Below, one piece after another: positions 17,504 to 26,655 of a stretch of DNA of 64,000 bases. Origin of the DNA: Croceicoccus marinus (lineage in GTDB: Bacteria; Pseudomonadota; Alphaproteobacteria; Sphingomonadales; Sphingomonadaceae); the NCBI RefSeq assembly GCF_001661675.2, contig NZ_CP019602.1, positions 186,001 to 250,000 on the forward strand, in the 5' to 3' direction. A program made the translations under genes and the position numbers. The notes beneath the pieces are model-generated. The model was not told the origin of the DNA, did no database searches, and worked only from the letters and a program-made list of their open reading frames with translations. Positions within the stretch are counted from its first letter, which is position 1, and the number at the start of each line of letters is the position of its first letter.

Positions 17504-18334
17504 TTTGATCCTCAACCTTGATGTCCGCCCTGATTTAGCAATGGATAATTAATTTCGCAATGGGCAATCGCGGTGTCGTGTCCGCGATGATCTCGCCCCT
17601 GCTTCCGCGCAGGCTGATGGTGGGGTGAAAAAGGAAGTCCGAATGTTGGCCCGTACATTGCGCGGCTGAAACCCGGAAGGCATTCACGCGCTCGGTCAAT
17701 CGGCGCTCGAACGGGGCCAGGATCGGCGTTAAAAAAGCGGGGCAGGGATTTGATGCGCGCGTACACCGTTGCGGGACGGCGTAGGGAGCCTTGATTCCAG
17801 GCAATCGGTGGCACGCCAATGCCGAACGTCCTTGGCGCTGAAACCTTGCCAGCGTTCCGTTCAGTGGAAATCCCGGGTCAACTCTCAGTGGAAATCAACA
17901 CCTTTGGCTCATCTCGGCAGGTCTCCAGACTTCCATTCAAGATTGTGCGGCATAGGGCAGGATGGTGCCTTCCCGCGAAGAATGCTCCTACGACACCTCA
18001 TCCTGAAAAGCCCGCGGATTGCAGATTCGACCAAACGAAATTGTCCCGTCGCACAGTCAGGGCAGCCCGCCGCAAAGATCCCTTTTTGGGGGTATCGATG
18101 GGGGTATTCTGCGCGTCGATTGCAAGGAAATCGATGCGCAGCAGATAGTTAGGGGCTGGCGAAAGATCCCTCCTCCGCTACCACTGATCTGTCCGAATAT
18201 GGCTGCTAACTGCCGATGTAGTGCAGGCTTGTGGTGGACAAGATTTGCACCAGTTCACCGTCAATGTTCTTCTATGTTCGTCTGCGTTTGTATGCAGCCA
18301 AGGCTGCTCGGGGGTATTTCAGGGGGTAGTTTTA
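17504..18334. other. Gene-free region between gentisate operon and integrase, with short repeats
   Basis: About 830 bases without a supported gene. Near the left edge GCAATGG, GCAATGG and GCAATCG occur at 17538, 17557 and 17564, a possible operator upstream of nagI. Further right, two blocks built of paired GGGGGTA units lie at 18088-18108 and 18310-18330, the second just past the integrase stop codon. They could be integrase arm sites or relics of another integrase region. Base composition looks mixed. Confidence 0.4.
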
Positions 18335-19597
18335 TCAGCGGCCTCTGATGTTCTTCGATGTAATCTTGGTCACTTCATTAGCCCACAACGCCAAAGCTTC
18401 GCGCTTCTCTTCGGTGAAATGATGGTGATGGTACACTGCTGCGACCCCGGTCTTCGCAGAGCCGGACTGATGGTTGAGCACGGCTTCGCTGACAACCAAA
18501 GGGATGCCCAAACGCTGAAGCCCGGTCGCCACGGTCCTGCGGATATCGTGAATACGGTAATGGTTCATTTCGAACCCTATGATTTCGTCTGCTCGCTTAC
18601 GCATGCGGTTCCAGGAACGAGTTATGCCGCTGACGGCATTCTCGGGGGTTGTTTGTGAGGCAAAGATCAATCGCTCTGCATGTAAAGGGTCATCTGCATC
18701 CAAGCCCGCCTTTTTGATGACGTCTTTGATAAGCGCCAGCGCTGGAGCCGAAAGGGGGATGATGTTTGCTTTCCCGTTTTTGGCTCGATTGCCGGGAACG
18801 GTCCAGGTTCGTGCATTCAGGTCGAACTCCGACAGTGTCGCACCCAGTACCTCGCTCCGTCGCTGGCCAGTGAGAATAAGCTGCTGGACGAAACTGCCGA
18901 ACGGGTATCCATCTTCCACTGCCGAATGCCACAGAGCCGCGAGTTCGCGATCGGTCAAAACCCTGTCACGTGCCGCAGGCGGTTTCGGACACCAGGCATC
19001 GCGACAAGGATGCGCGGGTAACGCATCGAGCCGGGGAAGGGCCCAACTGTAGAAGGACGACAGATACCGATGCACATTCCGCGCCTGAACAGGTGTAGGT
19101 CGCTTGCCTTCGTAGGCCACTTTTTCATTGAGCTTGGACACGTCGCCGCGTGTGATCGTGTCAGCTAGCCGATTTCCGATCTCCGGCAGGATATAGATGT
19201 TGAAGGACCGTTCGATCTCGACAGCACTACGCTTCTTGCCGCGTACCTCGTTGGCGAGGTAAACTTCAGCCAGCTCACGAACAGTGCCGGTGCCCGATGA
19301 AAATTTCCGCTTCTCGCCTTCCTTCTTCGCGACGTCCTTGCCGTGCTCGATGTCAACCAGGAGATCCCGAGCCTTCTTGCGTGCATCGGCGAGCTTGAAG
19401 CGCACCGAATGGCGCCCCAAGGTCAGGTTCAACCACCTGCCGTGACATTTCTTACGCAGGATGTATGTCTTGATCCCTGACTTGCCGACCCGCAGCCGCA
19501 AGCCCCGTACCAGGTTGTCCGGGTATTCGACCTGGCCCTGCGCAGGGAGGGCTAAGCCGGCAATTCGAGCATCTGTAAGACCGACCGTTTTACCCAT
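18335..19597 (-). CDS. Tyrosine-type integrase, DUF4102/P4 class
   Basis: A 420-residue site-specific recombinase. The N-terminal DUF4102 arm-binding domain reads LTDARIAGLALPAQGQVEYP through DNLVRGLRLRVGKSGIKTYI and LTLGRHSVRFKLADARKKAR. The catalytic domain has the arginine in LTGQRRSEVLGA, HDIRRTVATGL (H-x-x-R), VLNHQSG (second histidine) and the tyrosine in AAVYHHHHF, so all key residues are present. Such integrases insert islands at the 3' ends of tRNA genes; a tRNA-Lys 3' fragment lies 133 bases from its start. A perfect palindrome sits 9 bases upstream of the ATG. It marks the right edge of an island. Confidence 0.93.
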   Translation of the reverse strand: MGKTVGLTDARIAGLALPAQGQVEYPDNLVRGLRLRVGKSGIKTYILRKKCHGRWLNLTLGRHSVRFKLADARKKARDLLVDIEHGKDVAKKEGEKRKFSSGTGTVRELAEVYLANEVRGKKRSAVEIERSFNIYILPEIGNRLADTITRGDVSKLNEKVAYEGKRPTPVQARNVHRYLSSFYSWALPRLDALPAHPCRDAWCPKPPAARDRVLTDRELAALWHSAVEDGYPFGSFVQQLILTGQRRSEVLGATLSEFDLNARTWTVPGNRAKNGKANIIPLSAPALALIKDVIKKAGLDADDPLHAERLIFASQTTPENAVSGITRSWNRMRKRADEIIGFEMNHYRIHDIRRTVATGLQRLGIPLVVSEAVLNHQSGSAKTGVAAVYHHHHFTEEKREALALWANEVTKITSKNIRGR

Positions 19598-19605
19598 AAT
19601 CCACC

Positions 19606-19622
19606 AGCTACCTTAGGTAGCT
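19606..19622. promoter_or_regulatory. Perfect palindrome just upstream of the integrase gene
   Basis: AGCTACCT-T-AGGTAGCT is a 17-base perfect palindrome 9 bases before the integrase ATG. On the plus strand a TTTT run follows, so it could also be a small terminator for transcripts running away from the integrase. Position suggests an operator controlling integrase expression. No regulator is identified. Confidence 0.45.
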
Positions 19623-19729
19623 TTTTGTGCCAGATACTGGAGAACATATCAAGAACTATATGGACCGTAGGTAAGGGAAAACATACTAAAAACAGAAGCT
19701 TGTGTATACGTGCGGATGCACCTGGCGCC

Positions 19730-19775
19730 ACTTTTAATCAGTAGGTCGCTGGTTCGAACCCAGCAGGGCTCACCA
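19730..19775 (+). repeat. tRNA-Lys(UUU) 3' fragment, candidate attachment site
   Basis: The 46 bases match the 3' part of a tRNA-Lys: anticodon loop CTTTTAA with anticodon TTT, anticodon-stem half TCAGT, variable loop AGGTC, T arm GCTGG-TTCGAAC-CCAGC, acceptor strand AGGGCTC and ACCA. The 5' half is absent (the preceding bases do not form the D arm), so it is not a working tRNA. It is what an island leaves at its distal end after inserting into a tRNA 3' end. Bases 19751-19776 recur exactly at 22172-22197. Confidence 0.85.
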
Positions 19776-19843
19776 ATCCTTGTTTTTCAGCGGTTTAAGG
19801 GTCATGTGAGTGGCATTGTCACACACATTTGTCTCTCACAGCG

Positions 19844-20272
19844 ATGCCGTACCCTTCAGATCGAAAAACCGGACAAAAAGCCAAGCGCGGCCGCGAGAAT
19901 CGCCGTCGCGAGCGAGATGGCAAAATCTTCAGAAAACTGCGGCTCTTGGTAGGCGAGGCAGAGCGCCGTCATGCGCAGTTCGATGAGCCCGTCGAACCGT
20001 TATCAGTAGTCATGGGGAAGCAGGATCGGCCGGCTTCATGGGAACTCAGCCCGTTTCCCATGGGGAGGCAGGACAACGGGAAGCCCATGCCGAAGTGGGA
20101 AGACCTTTCGCAATGGATGAAGGTGATGATGGCTACCATGGCTGGGGGCGAGCGGACCTTCACCGGCTTCGTGGCCGCACCCGGCGAGCAACGCGCCTCA
20201 GAGGTCGTCATCGAGACCGAGAGAGCCATGAAACGTGAGAACGATGGCTTTCACCCTTCAAGGTATCGATGA
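19844..20272 (+). CDS. Hypothetical protein, doubtful
   Basis: A 142-codon frame from ATG at 19844 with many charged residues in its first third and the segment MGKQDRPASWELSPFPMG in the middle. I do not recognise a family and see no ribosome site. It lies between the two tRNA-Lys fragments in a degraded segment, so it may be a relic or chance frame. A shorter start at 20012 is possible. No function is proposed. Confidence 0.25.
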   Translation: MPYPSDRKTGQKAKRGRENRRRERDGKIFRKLRLLVGEAERRHAQFDEPVEPLSVVMGKQDRPASWELSPFPMGRQDNGKPMPKWEDLSQWMKVMMATMAGGERTFTGFVAAPGEQRASEVVIETERAMKRENDGFHPSRYR

Positions 20273-20635
20273 GACGCTCCTTGACGAGCAGAGAGACGGT
20301 CTGGAGGGGCTTCTGGAGACCGCACCGGTGGGCTGACATCTTACTGTAAGGGCGTCGGCTGGATCGCCCATGCGGTGCCTGTGCCGCAGCTGCATCTCTA
20401 TCGGATCGAAGAGGTTCACGGCCATGACCACTTCGTCATTGCACCCAGCGGGGATGTCGCGGCGGTCTATTGTGAATGTGTCGGCATGCCGGATAGCAAG
20501 CCGATCATGTTCCGCATCCACGATGGCATGGTCGGACTGAGAGACGAGGCTATGCGCGGTCTTCCGGCGTTGCTGGCGTTTGGTGCGGTGGGGGTCGTTC
20601 GCTTCGACGCGCTGGATGGATGGCTGATGCGCTGA
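20243..20635 (+). pseudogene. Unrecognised gene interrupted by an in-frame TGA
   Basis: From ATG 20243 the frame runs 30 codons (MAFTLQGIDETLLDEQRDGL and on) to TGA at 20333-20335. It then stays open for 99 more codons with protein-like composition (GVGWIAHAVPVPQLHLYRIE, HFVIAPSGDVAAVYCECVG) to the stop at 20633-20635. Either the gene carries a nonsense mutation or the second part is separate, starting at GTG 20375. The family is not recognised. Confidence 0.4.
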
Positions 20636-20914
20636 GCACTCTCAACGCGGTTTGCCCTGAACTGGAGCACCGTTTCAGGGCAAGCCTTCATCTAGATCTC
20701 ACCGCTTCAGCCATCGTCATCCGATCGGCACGACAGGAATGCTGCTAATGACCCGCCCGCTTCGGTCATAAGCGCTTCTCGGCTGCTGCCCTGGAACCGG
20801 AGTGGCAGCTTTGCGATGCCCTTGTTAGCTCAAACCGGGGGGCTTGGTCGTTCGCGCCGCCATACAATTTCGTGATGCATTCAATGACCGACTGGCGGAG
20901 ACGAAGTGTGCGAT

Positions 20915-21145
20915 TTACTCGGCGTCCGCGTCGGCTGGCTCGGTTTCAATGACAGGGACTTCGACAGTGCGTTCCTCTGTCTTGAGCTCGACGTCGGCGG
21001 TATCGACATCGTATTCCGGCATGTTGCCGCCGCTGGCCTCCACATTAACTTCAGGCAATTCCGCTTCTTCGGTCTGTTCGACATCGCAGGCGGAAAGGGC
21101 CAGCGCAACGCCTCCGAGGGCTGTAAAAACGACAATCTTCTTCAT
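20915..21145 (-). CDS. Small lipoprotein of unknown function
   Basis: A 76-residue protein with signal peptide MKKIVVFTALGGVALALSAC and a lipobox LSAC whose cysteine is residue 20. The mature part is very acidic, rich in E, D, V and T. GGAG lies 6 bases before the ATG at 21145. It would be anchored in the cell envelope. It is the best supported gene between the two tRNA-Lys fragments. No family is recognised. Confidence 0.7.
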   Translation of the reverse strand: MKKIVVFTALGGVALALSACDVEQTEEAELPEVNVEASGGNMPEYDVDTADVELKTEERTVEVPVIETEPADADAE

Positions 21146-21288
21146 AACTTGCTCCATACTGCGGTTCGTACTGAATGAAGGACGCGTCAACACAAGAACT
21201 TGTTCCCTGATCGTGTTCGACCGCGATCTCGCCGCAGCACAAATCGATTTCAGAGGGACCACCCCGGCAATTGCGCTCCCGCCGCCAA

Positions 21289-21451
21289 TCAGGGTCCGAC
21301 ATCGCTGAGACGCGTTTGCAGCGTCGGCGACTGGCGCCGTTCGTAACCCAGTGCTTCGGCGATCCGCTCGTCTCAGCCGTATGGGTCGGTCCGAAAACGC
21401 ACTTCGCCCGAAGGCTGCATGAAGGCAGTGTGATAGAGCATGCGGACAGGT
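21289..21451 (-). pseudogene. L,D-transpeptidase (YkuD-type) C-terminal remnant
   Basis: On the minus strand the frame reads LPVRMLYHTAFMQPSGEVRF then RTDPYG, a TGA at 21373-21375, and DERIAEALGYERRQSPTLQT to a second stop at 21289-21291. This resembles the C-terminal tail of periplasmic murein L,D-transpeptidases, where the position of the TGA usually holds tryptophan (YGWDERI). Only the last 50 or so codons remain and the catalytic region is missing. Recognised from memory of the family tail, so moderate confidence. Confidence 0.5.
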
Positions 21452-21685
21452 AGCGACGAAAACGGACTCTGATGTGGACTGATTGCAAAAGCCGCGGCTG
21501 CGTTCGATCTGCCGCCTGAGCTGTTCACAGTGCGCCGTGACAGTGCGCCGTATAGATATACCCCGCGAGACGCGAACCTGAGACGTTTCACCCTTTCGAC
21601 CGCAATGTCTCATTTGGGTTGAATCCACAATTCTGGGACAGCACAGCATGAAACTCTAGAGTCTATCGAGACAGGGGTGATGAGA

Positions 21686-21770
21686 ATGCTGGTTGGCTAT
21701 GCGCGTGTGAGTTCGGTGGGGCATGCTCGCATCGATCGCGGAGTTCGAAGCCGACATGGCCGAACAACTC
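21686..21770 (+). pseudogene. Serine resolvase (Tn3 type) with internal deletion
   Basis: MLVGYARVSS at 21686-21715 is the N-terminus of small serine resolvases, including the catalytic serine region. A few bases later, in another frame from 21720, GMLASIAEFEADMAEQL follows, which belongs to the region around residues 100-115 of the same proteins. The intervening 90 or so codons are gone. This is a scar of a transposon or plasmid resolution gene. Confidence 0.7.
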
Positions 21771-22171
21771 GCTCACGAGCTTCGGCCGATATCTTCGCTA
21801 ACCTTGCCGGAGTGACCTGCCGGGTGCTGTTGTCAGCCGCATCATGGATCGCTGCCGCACAGCCTAGTGCGGCAGATACGGAGCGTTCGAACGAGGCATG
21901 CGCAAGCTGACCTTCCTGCATCGCCTCAGTCTGCTTCCTGGTGTGAAGTGAGATGCGGGATAGTGTCTTGCCGCCAAAGTGCGCTTTCCACTCTGTGGGG
22001 CGCTCTATGATGGCTTGTGGCATGCGACGCTCATGATAATAGATACCGTTCGAACGCCGTCGAATATAGCGGATGTGATTTGCGATTTTACCGCCCCTTT
22101 GTCTCGCAGTGTGAGACAGAAAGCTCTATCAATTCTGTAACCTACGGCGTTGCGAGGGGCAATCGCTTCTG

Positions 22172-22197
22172 GGTTCGAACCCAGCAGGGCTCACCAA
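22172..22197 (+). repeat. Second copy of the tRNA-Lys 3' end (direct repeat)
   Basis: The 26 bases are identical to 19751-19776: T loop, T-stem 3' strand, acceptor strand, discriminator and CCA plus one A. Upstream of them the tRNA similarity ends. Two same-orientation copies 2.4 kb apart with an integrase beside the first fit two adjacent insertions into one tRNA-Lys gene, whose intact copy would lie to the left of the window. To the right of this copy the sequence changes to ordinary chromosomal genes. Confidence 0.8.
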
Positions 22198-22528
22198 ACT
22201 GCCGCAACCGCCTGCTGCAGATGGTAGCGGGTCACCGCTAGGCGCTGGTTACAGCCCCCATTCCCCCTGATGCTGTTCCATCGTCACCGTCGAACCGCGA
22301 TGACTTGGCTGCGGGTATTGACCCTTGAATTCTTCGGCTTATCCGGATGGCAAGGACGTGCAGCTGCAGTATTCGGTCCATTTTGACTTCGTCGAGACTT
22401 GCCAAGATCAAGTTCGGGCTGTTAGAAAAATGGCGGGGAACATCTTTGGACATCGCTGGACTGAACATCAGCCCATAGCAACTATTCAGGGGCGGTACTT
22501 GTCGCAGGGCAGGTCCGTTAGGTGGGGT
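22198..22528. other. Gene-free region upstream of the Crp/Fnr gene
   Basis: About 330 bases after the last tRNA-Lys fragment. A frame in phase with the regulator runs through it from 22325 but has no family character. I read it as the upstream region of the regulator gene. Confidence 0.4.
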
Positions 22529-23305
22529 ATGAATGTATCGCAGAATGTCTTTCTGGGGCAGGAGCGTGATCTGCGCAGCACCGATGCCGAGATCGGGTCC
22601 GCTGTCGGCTCGCTCGCTCGCAGGCTTTCGCTTCTTGGCGAAACTGTCGATGCATCCGCATTGTGTCCGGCGGTCGAGCGGATAAGCGCGATCCAGCGCG
22701 ACCAGCCGATCTGGGCGGAGCGCAATCATAGCAACCGCATCTTCGTGCTCGAGAACGGCTTCGCCTTCGCTTTCAGCCTGTATCCGGACGGACGCCGCCA
22801 TATCGGCGACATCTTCGCTCCAGGCGCGCTTTGCAACTGGTCGAGCGTGTCGGGGGGCATGCTGATCGAGAATGTCATTTTCAAGGCGCGCTCGAGAGTC
22901 ATCGTGCTCGACCGTGACCGCCTGACCGACGTAATTGCCGACCAGAGGCACTTGCGCGAAGCGATCGAGCGCCACGAACATGCGCGCTGCCACCGACGGC
23001 AGCAGCGGTGCCGAGGATTGATCGCGCTACCCGCGGTCGAACGGCTGGCGCTGACGCTGCTCGATATTCAGGATGAACTCCGCGCCGGAGGCAATGGAGA
23101 GGATTGGATCGGGCTGCCGCTTACCTTGCGGGAACTGGGCGATCTGACCGGGCTGACCGATGTGCATGTGTCGCGCACGCTCAAGAAGCTGCAGGAGACG
23201 GGCTTCATCGAAAAGCGCGGCAAGCGTTTTCGCCTGAATGCCGAACCCAAGATGCAGGAAGCGCTCGATTACCAGTATTTCTTCTCTGCGGGCATCTGCG
23301 CCTAG
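22529..23305 (+). CDS. Crp/Fnr-family transcriptional regulator
   Basis: About 258 residues from ATG 22529, which follows AGGTGGGG; longer starts in frame (22325) are possible. The N-terminal half is a cyclic-nucleotide-type sensor fold ([20 protein letters not shown], then [14 protein letters not shown]). The C-terminal helix-turn-helix reads [20 protein letters not shown] followed by [17 protein letters not shown]. No FNR-type cysteine cluster is seen. The gene converges on hmgA and their stop codons share the bases CTAG. Regulation of hmgA is possible but not shown by the layout. Confidence 0.87.
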   Translation: MNVSQNVFLGQERDLRSTDAEIGSAVGSLARRLSLLGETVDASALCPAVERISAIQRDQPIWAERNHSNRIFVLENGFAFAFSLYPDGRRHIGDIFAPGALCNWSSVSGGMLIENVIFKARSRVIVLDRDRLTDVIADQRHLREAIERHEHARCHRRQQRCRGLIALPAVERLALTLLDIQDELRAGGNGEDWIGLPLTLRELGDLTGLTDVHVSRTLKKLQETGFIEKRGKRFRLNAEPKMQEALDYQYFFSAGICA

Positions 23306-24600
23306 GGAATCCTGGCCTTTTCGAAGCCGCCCCAGCAATCGTCGTAATCGCGCTGCAATTCATTAAGTGCGAGCGCTGCCTTCGTGGGCGCGATGACCGA
23401 TCGGCTTTCGAACATGAAGGCAAGCGTGTCTTCCAGCTTCACGGGTTTGAGTTCCGCTTGCATCGCGGCCTGCGTGCTGACGGCGTCCGGTCCGTGTCCG
23501 TTCATCTGATTGTGCAGGCTCGCTCCGCCAGGTTCGAACCCGCCTTTGCCGTCTTTTGGTCCCTGTTTGGCATCGTATTCGCCATGGATCAGCCCCATGA
23601 ATTCACTCATCACGTTGCGGTGGAACCATGGTGGGCGGAACGTGTCTTCCGCCACCATCCAGCGCGGGGGGAAGATCACGAAATCGCAATTTGCCGTGCC
23701 GGGCGTGTCGCTGGGGCTGGTGAGGACCGTGAAGATCGAGGGATCGGGATGGTCGAAGCTGATCGTGCCGATGGTGTTGAAGCGGGCCAGATCATAGCGC
23801 AGCGGTGCGCTATTGCCGTGCCAGGCGACCACGTCGAAGGGCGAATGATCCAGCGTGGTCTGCCACAGATGACCCTGGAATTTCTGGATCACCTGAAAGT
23901 CGTCTTCGACGTCCTCGAACCATGCGACCGGCGCCTCGAAGTCTCGCGGATTGGCAAGCCCGTTGGAGCCGATCGGGCCAAGGTCCGGCAGGCGGAAGGG
24001 CGCGCCATAGTTTTCGCACACATAGCCCCGCGACGGCCCGGCCAGCTGCACCGCAAAGCGCAGCCCGCGCGGGATCAGCGCGACATGGCCCGGCGGTACT
24101 TCCAGCCGGCCCAGTTCGGTCGTGATCGACAATGTGCCGATTTGCGGCACGACCAGCAGTTCCCCGTCCGAAAACTGCACGGCGCGCCGCTCCATCGACC
24201 GGTTTGCGGCATAAAGATGCACGCCGATGCCCGCCCCCGACGCGGCATCGCCGTTCCCACCATAGGTCGTCAGCCCCTCCAGCCAGTCGGTCGGCCGATC
24301 GGGCATGGAAAGCGCGCTCCAGCGCAGGCGATTGGGGTCGACCGCACCCCGCTCCAGCGGAGCGGTGGCGAGGCGGCTGGCCGCATCGAGCGGGCGGAAC
24401 GGCGGATGGCTGGCGGCGGGGCGCAAGCGATAGAGCCACGAGCGCCGGTTCTCGGCGCGCGGCGCGGTGAACGCCGTGGTCGAGAACTGCTCGGCATAGA
24501 GGCCGAAGGCGGGGCGCTGGGGGCTGTTGCGGCCCACCGGCAGCGCGCCTTCGACTGCCTGGGTCGCGAAATGGTTGCCGAAGCCGGTCAGATATTCCAT
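23302..24600 (-). CDS. hmgA: Homogentisate 1,2-dioxygenase
   Basis: A 432-residue iron dioxygenase that opens homogentisate to maleylacetoacetate. It starts [20 protein letters not shown], typical of the family. The iron-binding region is seen in [20 protein letters not shown] (His and Glu) and [17 protein letters not shown] (His). [20 protein letters not shown] is also well conserved. The length is normal. It is last in the phhA-hpd-hmgA operon, 13 bases after hpd. No fumarylacetoacetase or maleylacetoacetate isomerase gene follows. Confidence 0.95.
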   Translation of the reverse strand: MEYLTGFGNHFATQAVEGALPVGRNSPQRPAFGLYAEQFSTTAFTAPRAENRRSWLYRLRPAASHPPFRPLDAASRLATAPLERGAVDPNRLRWSALSMPDRPTDWLEGLTTYGGNGDAASGAGIGVHLYAANRSMERRAVQFSDGELLVVPQIGTLSITTELGRLEVPPGHVALIPRGLRFAVQLAGPSRGYVCENYGAPFRLPDLGPIGSNGLANPRDFEAPVAWFEDVEDDFQVIQKFQGHLWQTTLDHSPFDVVAWHGNSAPLRYDLARFNTIGTISFDHPDPSIFTVLTSPSDTPGTANCDFVIFPPRWMVAEDTFRPPWFHRNVMSEFMGLIHGEYDAKQGPKDGKGGFEPGGASLHNQMNGHGPDAVSTQAAMQAELKPVKLEDTLAFMFESRSVIAPTKAALALNELQRDYDDCWGGFEKARIP

Positions 24601-24613
24601 CCGACGCGCTCCG

Positions 24614-25720
24614 TCAGGCCGTCTCGCCCGGTCCGTCGACCTTCAGCGTGCCGCGGCGCACCTGGTCGCGCTCCATGCTTTCGAACAGCGCCTTGAAATT
24701 GCCCTCGCCAAAGCCTTCGTCACCCTTGCGCTGGATGAATTCGAAGAACACCGGGCCGACATTGGCCTCGGCGAAGATCTGCAGCAGCAGGCGCGGGCTT
24801 CCGCCCTCGGTCGTGCCGTCGAGCAGGATGCCGCGGGCCTTCAGCTTCTCGGTATTCTCGCCGTGGCCGGGCAGGCGTTCGGTCAGCATCTCGTAATAGG
24901 TTTCGGGCGGGGCGGTCATGAAGGGGACGCCGGTGGTCTTCAGCGAATCCCAGGCCGCCAGCAGATCGTCGCAGATGAAGGCGATGTGCTGGATGCCTTC
25001 GCCGTTGAATTCGCGCAGGAATTCCTCGATCTGGCCCTTTCCGCCTTCGCCTTCCTCGTTCAGCGGAATCCGGATCTTGCCGTCGGGCGCGGTCAGCGCC
25101 TTGGACGTCAGGCCGGTATATTCGCCCTTGATGTCGAAGAAACGGATCTCGCGGAAGTTGAAGAGCTTTTCGTAATAATCGGCCCAATAGGCCATGCGCC
25201 CGCCATAGACATTGTGCGTCAGATGATCGATGCGCTGGAAGCCGGCGCCCTTGGGGTGCTTCTCGATACCGGGCAGATAGTCGAAGTCGATGTCATAGAT
25301 CGACATGTCGCCGCGCTCGGCGCCCTCGTAGCGGTCGACCAGATAGATGATCGCATTGCCGATGCCGCGAATGGCGGGCAGGCGCAGTTCCATCGGGCCG
25401 GTTTCAAGCTGCACCGGTTCGGCCGAACGGTCGAGCAGTTCCTCATAGGCGCGGCGCGCATCCCTGACGCGAAAGGCCATGCCGCAGGCGCTGGGGCCGT
25501 GTTCGCGGCTGAAGAACCAGGCGGGCGAGCCGGGTTCGTAATTGGTGATCAGGTTGATGTCGCCCTGCCGCCAAAGCTGGACGTCCTTCGAACGGTGGTT
25601 GGCGACATGGGTAAAGCCCATCGCCTTGAACACAGGCTCAAGCACGCCCTTTTCGGGGGCGGAGAATTCGACGAATTCAAATCCGTCGAGGCCGATCGGG
25701 TTTTCGAACAGGTCAGTCAT
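24614..25720 (-). CDS. hpd: 4-hydroxyphenylpyruvate dioxygenase
   Basis: A 368-residue enzyme that makes homogentisate from 4-hydroxyphenylpyruvate. It has two glyoxalase-fold halves; the iron ligands lie in [20 protein letters not shown] (His), [15 protein letters not shown] (His) and [20 protein letters not shown] (Glu). [18 protein letters not shown] is the typical C-terminus. The start [19 protein letters not shown] is standard. The gene overlaps phhA by 8 bases. It is the middle gene of the phenylalanine/tyrosine degradation operon. Confidence 0.95.
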   Translation of the reverse strand: MTDLFENPIGLDGFEFVEFSAPEKGVLEPVFKAMGFTHVANHRSKDVQLWRQGDINLITNYEPGSPAWFFSREHGPSACGMAFRVRDARRAYEELLDRSAEPVQLETGPMELRLPAIRGIGNAIIYLVDRYEGAERGDMSIYDIDFDYLPGIEKHPKGAGFQRIDHLTHNVYGGRMAYWADYYEKLFNFREIRFFDIKGEYTGLTSKALTAPDGKIRIPLNEEGEGGKGQIEEFLREFNGEGIQHIAFICDDLLAAWDSLKTTGVPFMTAPPETYYEMLTERLPGHGENTEKLKARGILLDGTTEGGSPRLLLQIFAEANVGPVFFEFIQRKGDEGFGEGNFKALFESMERDQVRRGTLKVDGPGETA

Positions 25721-26591
25721 GGGCGATGTCCTCGGCTATCTTGTTGAGTGTGATGGGCGCGTCGCCGTCCTGCAGGCGGTCGGCGGGAAACGGCTGCGTC
25801 TCTCGGTAGCGCTGATAGATCGGGCCGAAATCCAGATCGACCAGCCCGGTGATCAGTTGCTGCAGATCGTCGATCACGAAATAGGTGCTCTGGAAATCGT
25901 CGATGGCATAGGCTGTGCGCATGATGCGAACCGGATCGAAACGCAGGCGCAATACGTCGGGATCCGTCGTCGAGAAGACGGTCTCGCCGGCGGAAGACAC
26001 GATTCCCGCGCCATAGGCCCTGATCTCGCCCTCTTCGCGGATCAGGCCGAATTCCACCGTGTACCAGTAGATGCGCGCCAGCATCGGCACCGCGTCCATC
26101 GCCCGCGCCCGCGCACCGGCCGCGCCATAGGCGGCCATGAAATCCGCGAACACCGGGTCGAGCAGCATCGGCACATGGCCGAAGAAATCGTGGAACACGT
26201 CGGGCTCGACCAGATAGTCCAGCTCGTGCTCCTCGCGGATCCAGCGCGTCACGGGGAAGCGGCGATTGGCGAGATGGTCGAAGAAGATCTCGTCCGGGAT
26301 GAAACCGGGCACCGCGACGATCCGCCATCCGGTGGCGTCCGTCAGGATCGCGCCGGCCTGATCGAAATCGGGGATGCCATCGGCGCAGTCCAGCCTGGCG
26401 AGCCCTTCGCGGAACGCGCGCGCGGCGTGCTTTTCGGCAAGGCCGACCTGCCGCCCGTACAGGCGGCACCAGCGATCGTGCTCGGCATCGGAATAGGCGG
26501 CGTGGTCCTGGGGGACGGAGTAATCCGCCCGCGCCTGGCTGTAGTCGCCGCGCAGCTCGTTCGAACTATTGGCTGATCCGGGTTTCTTCAT
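25713..26591 (-). CDS. phhA: Phenylalanine 4-monooxygenase
   Basis: A 292-residue pterin-dependent hydroxylase that converts phenylalanine to tyrosine. The iron ligands are visible: [18 protein letters not shown] (two His) and [16 protein letters not shown] (Glu). [20 protein letters not shown] and [11 protein letters not shown] are also conserved. The ATG at 26591 is preferred because the frame upstream reads through the divergent promoter region. It is the first gene of the operon with hpd and hmgA, and is divergent from the Lrp-type regulator. Confidence 0.94.
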   Translation of the reverse strand: MKKPGSANSSNELRGDYSQARADYSVPQDHAAYSDAEHDRWCRLYGRQVGLAEKHAARAFREGLARLDCADGIPDFDQAGAILTDATGWRIVAVPGFIPDEIFFDHLANRRFPVTRWIREEHELDYLVEPDVFHDFFGHVPMLLDPVFADFMAAYGAAGARARAMDAVPMLARIYWYTVEFGLIREEGEIRAYGAGIVSSAGETVFSTTDPDVLRLRFDPVRIMRTAYAIDDFQSTYFVIDDLQQLITGLVDLDFGPIYQRYRETQPFPADRLQDGDAPITLNKIAEDIAHD

Positions 26592-26655
26592 ATTCGTATA
26601 ATACCACACGCGCCGAACGGTTTCCGTGCAAAGATCGCGCGGATTACGGCTGTTT

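Noticed and set aside
19730..19775. Functional tRNA-Lys gene
   Set aside because: Only the 3' half is present; the acceptor 5' strand and D arm are missing upstream.
20333..20335. In-frame TGA as a selenocysteine codon
   Set aside because: No hairpin of the expected type was seen just downstream and no selenoprotein family is recognised; a nonsense mutation in a degraded segment is simpler.
23104..24696. Open frame of 530 codons opposite hmgA and running into hpd
   Set aside because: Crosses two real genes and has no family character.
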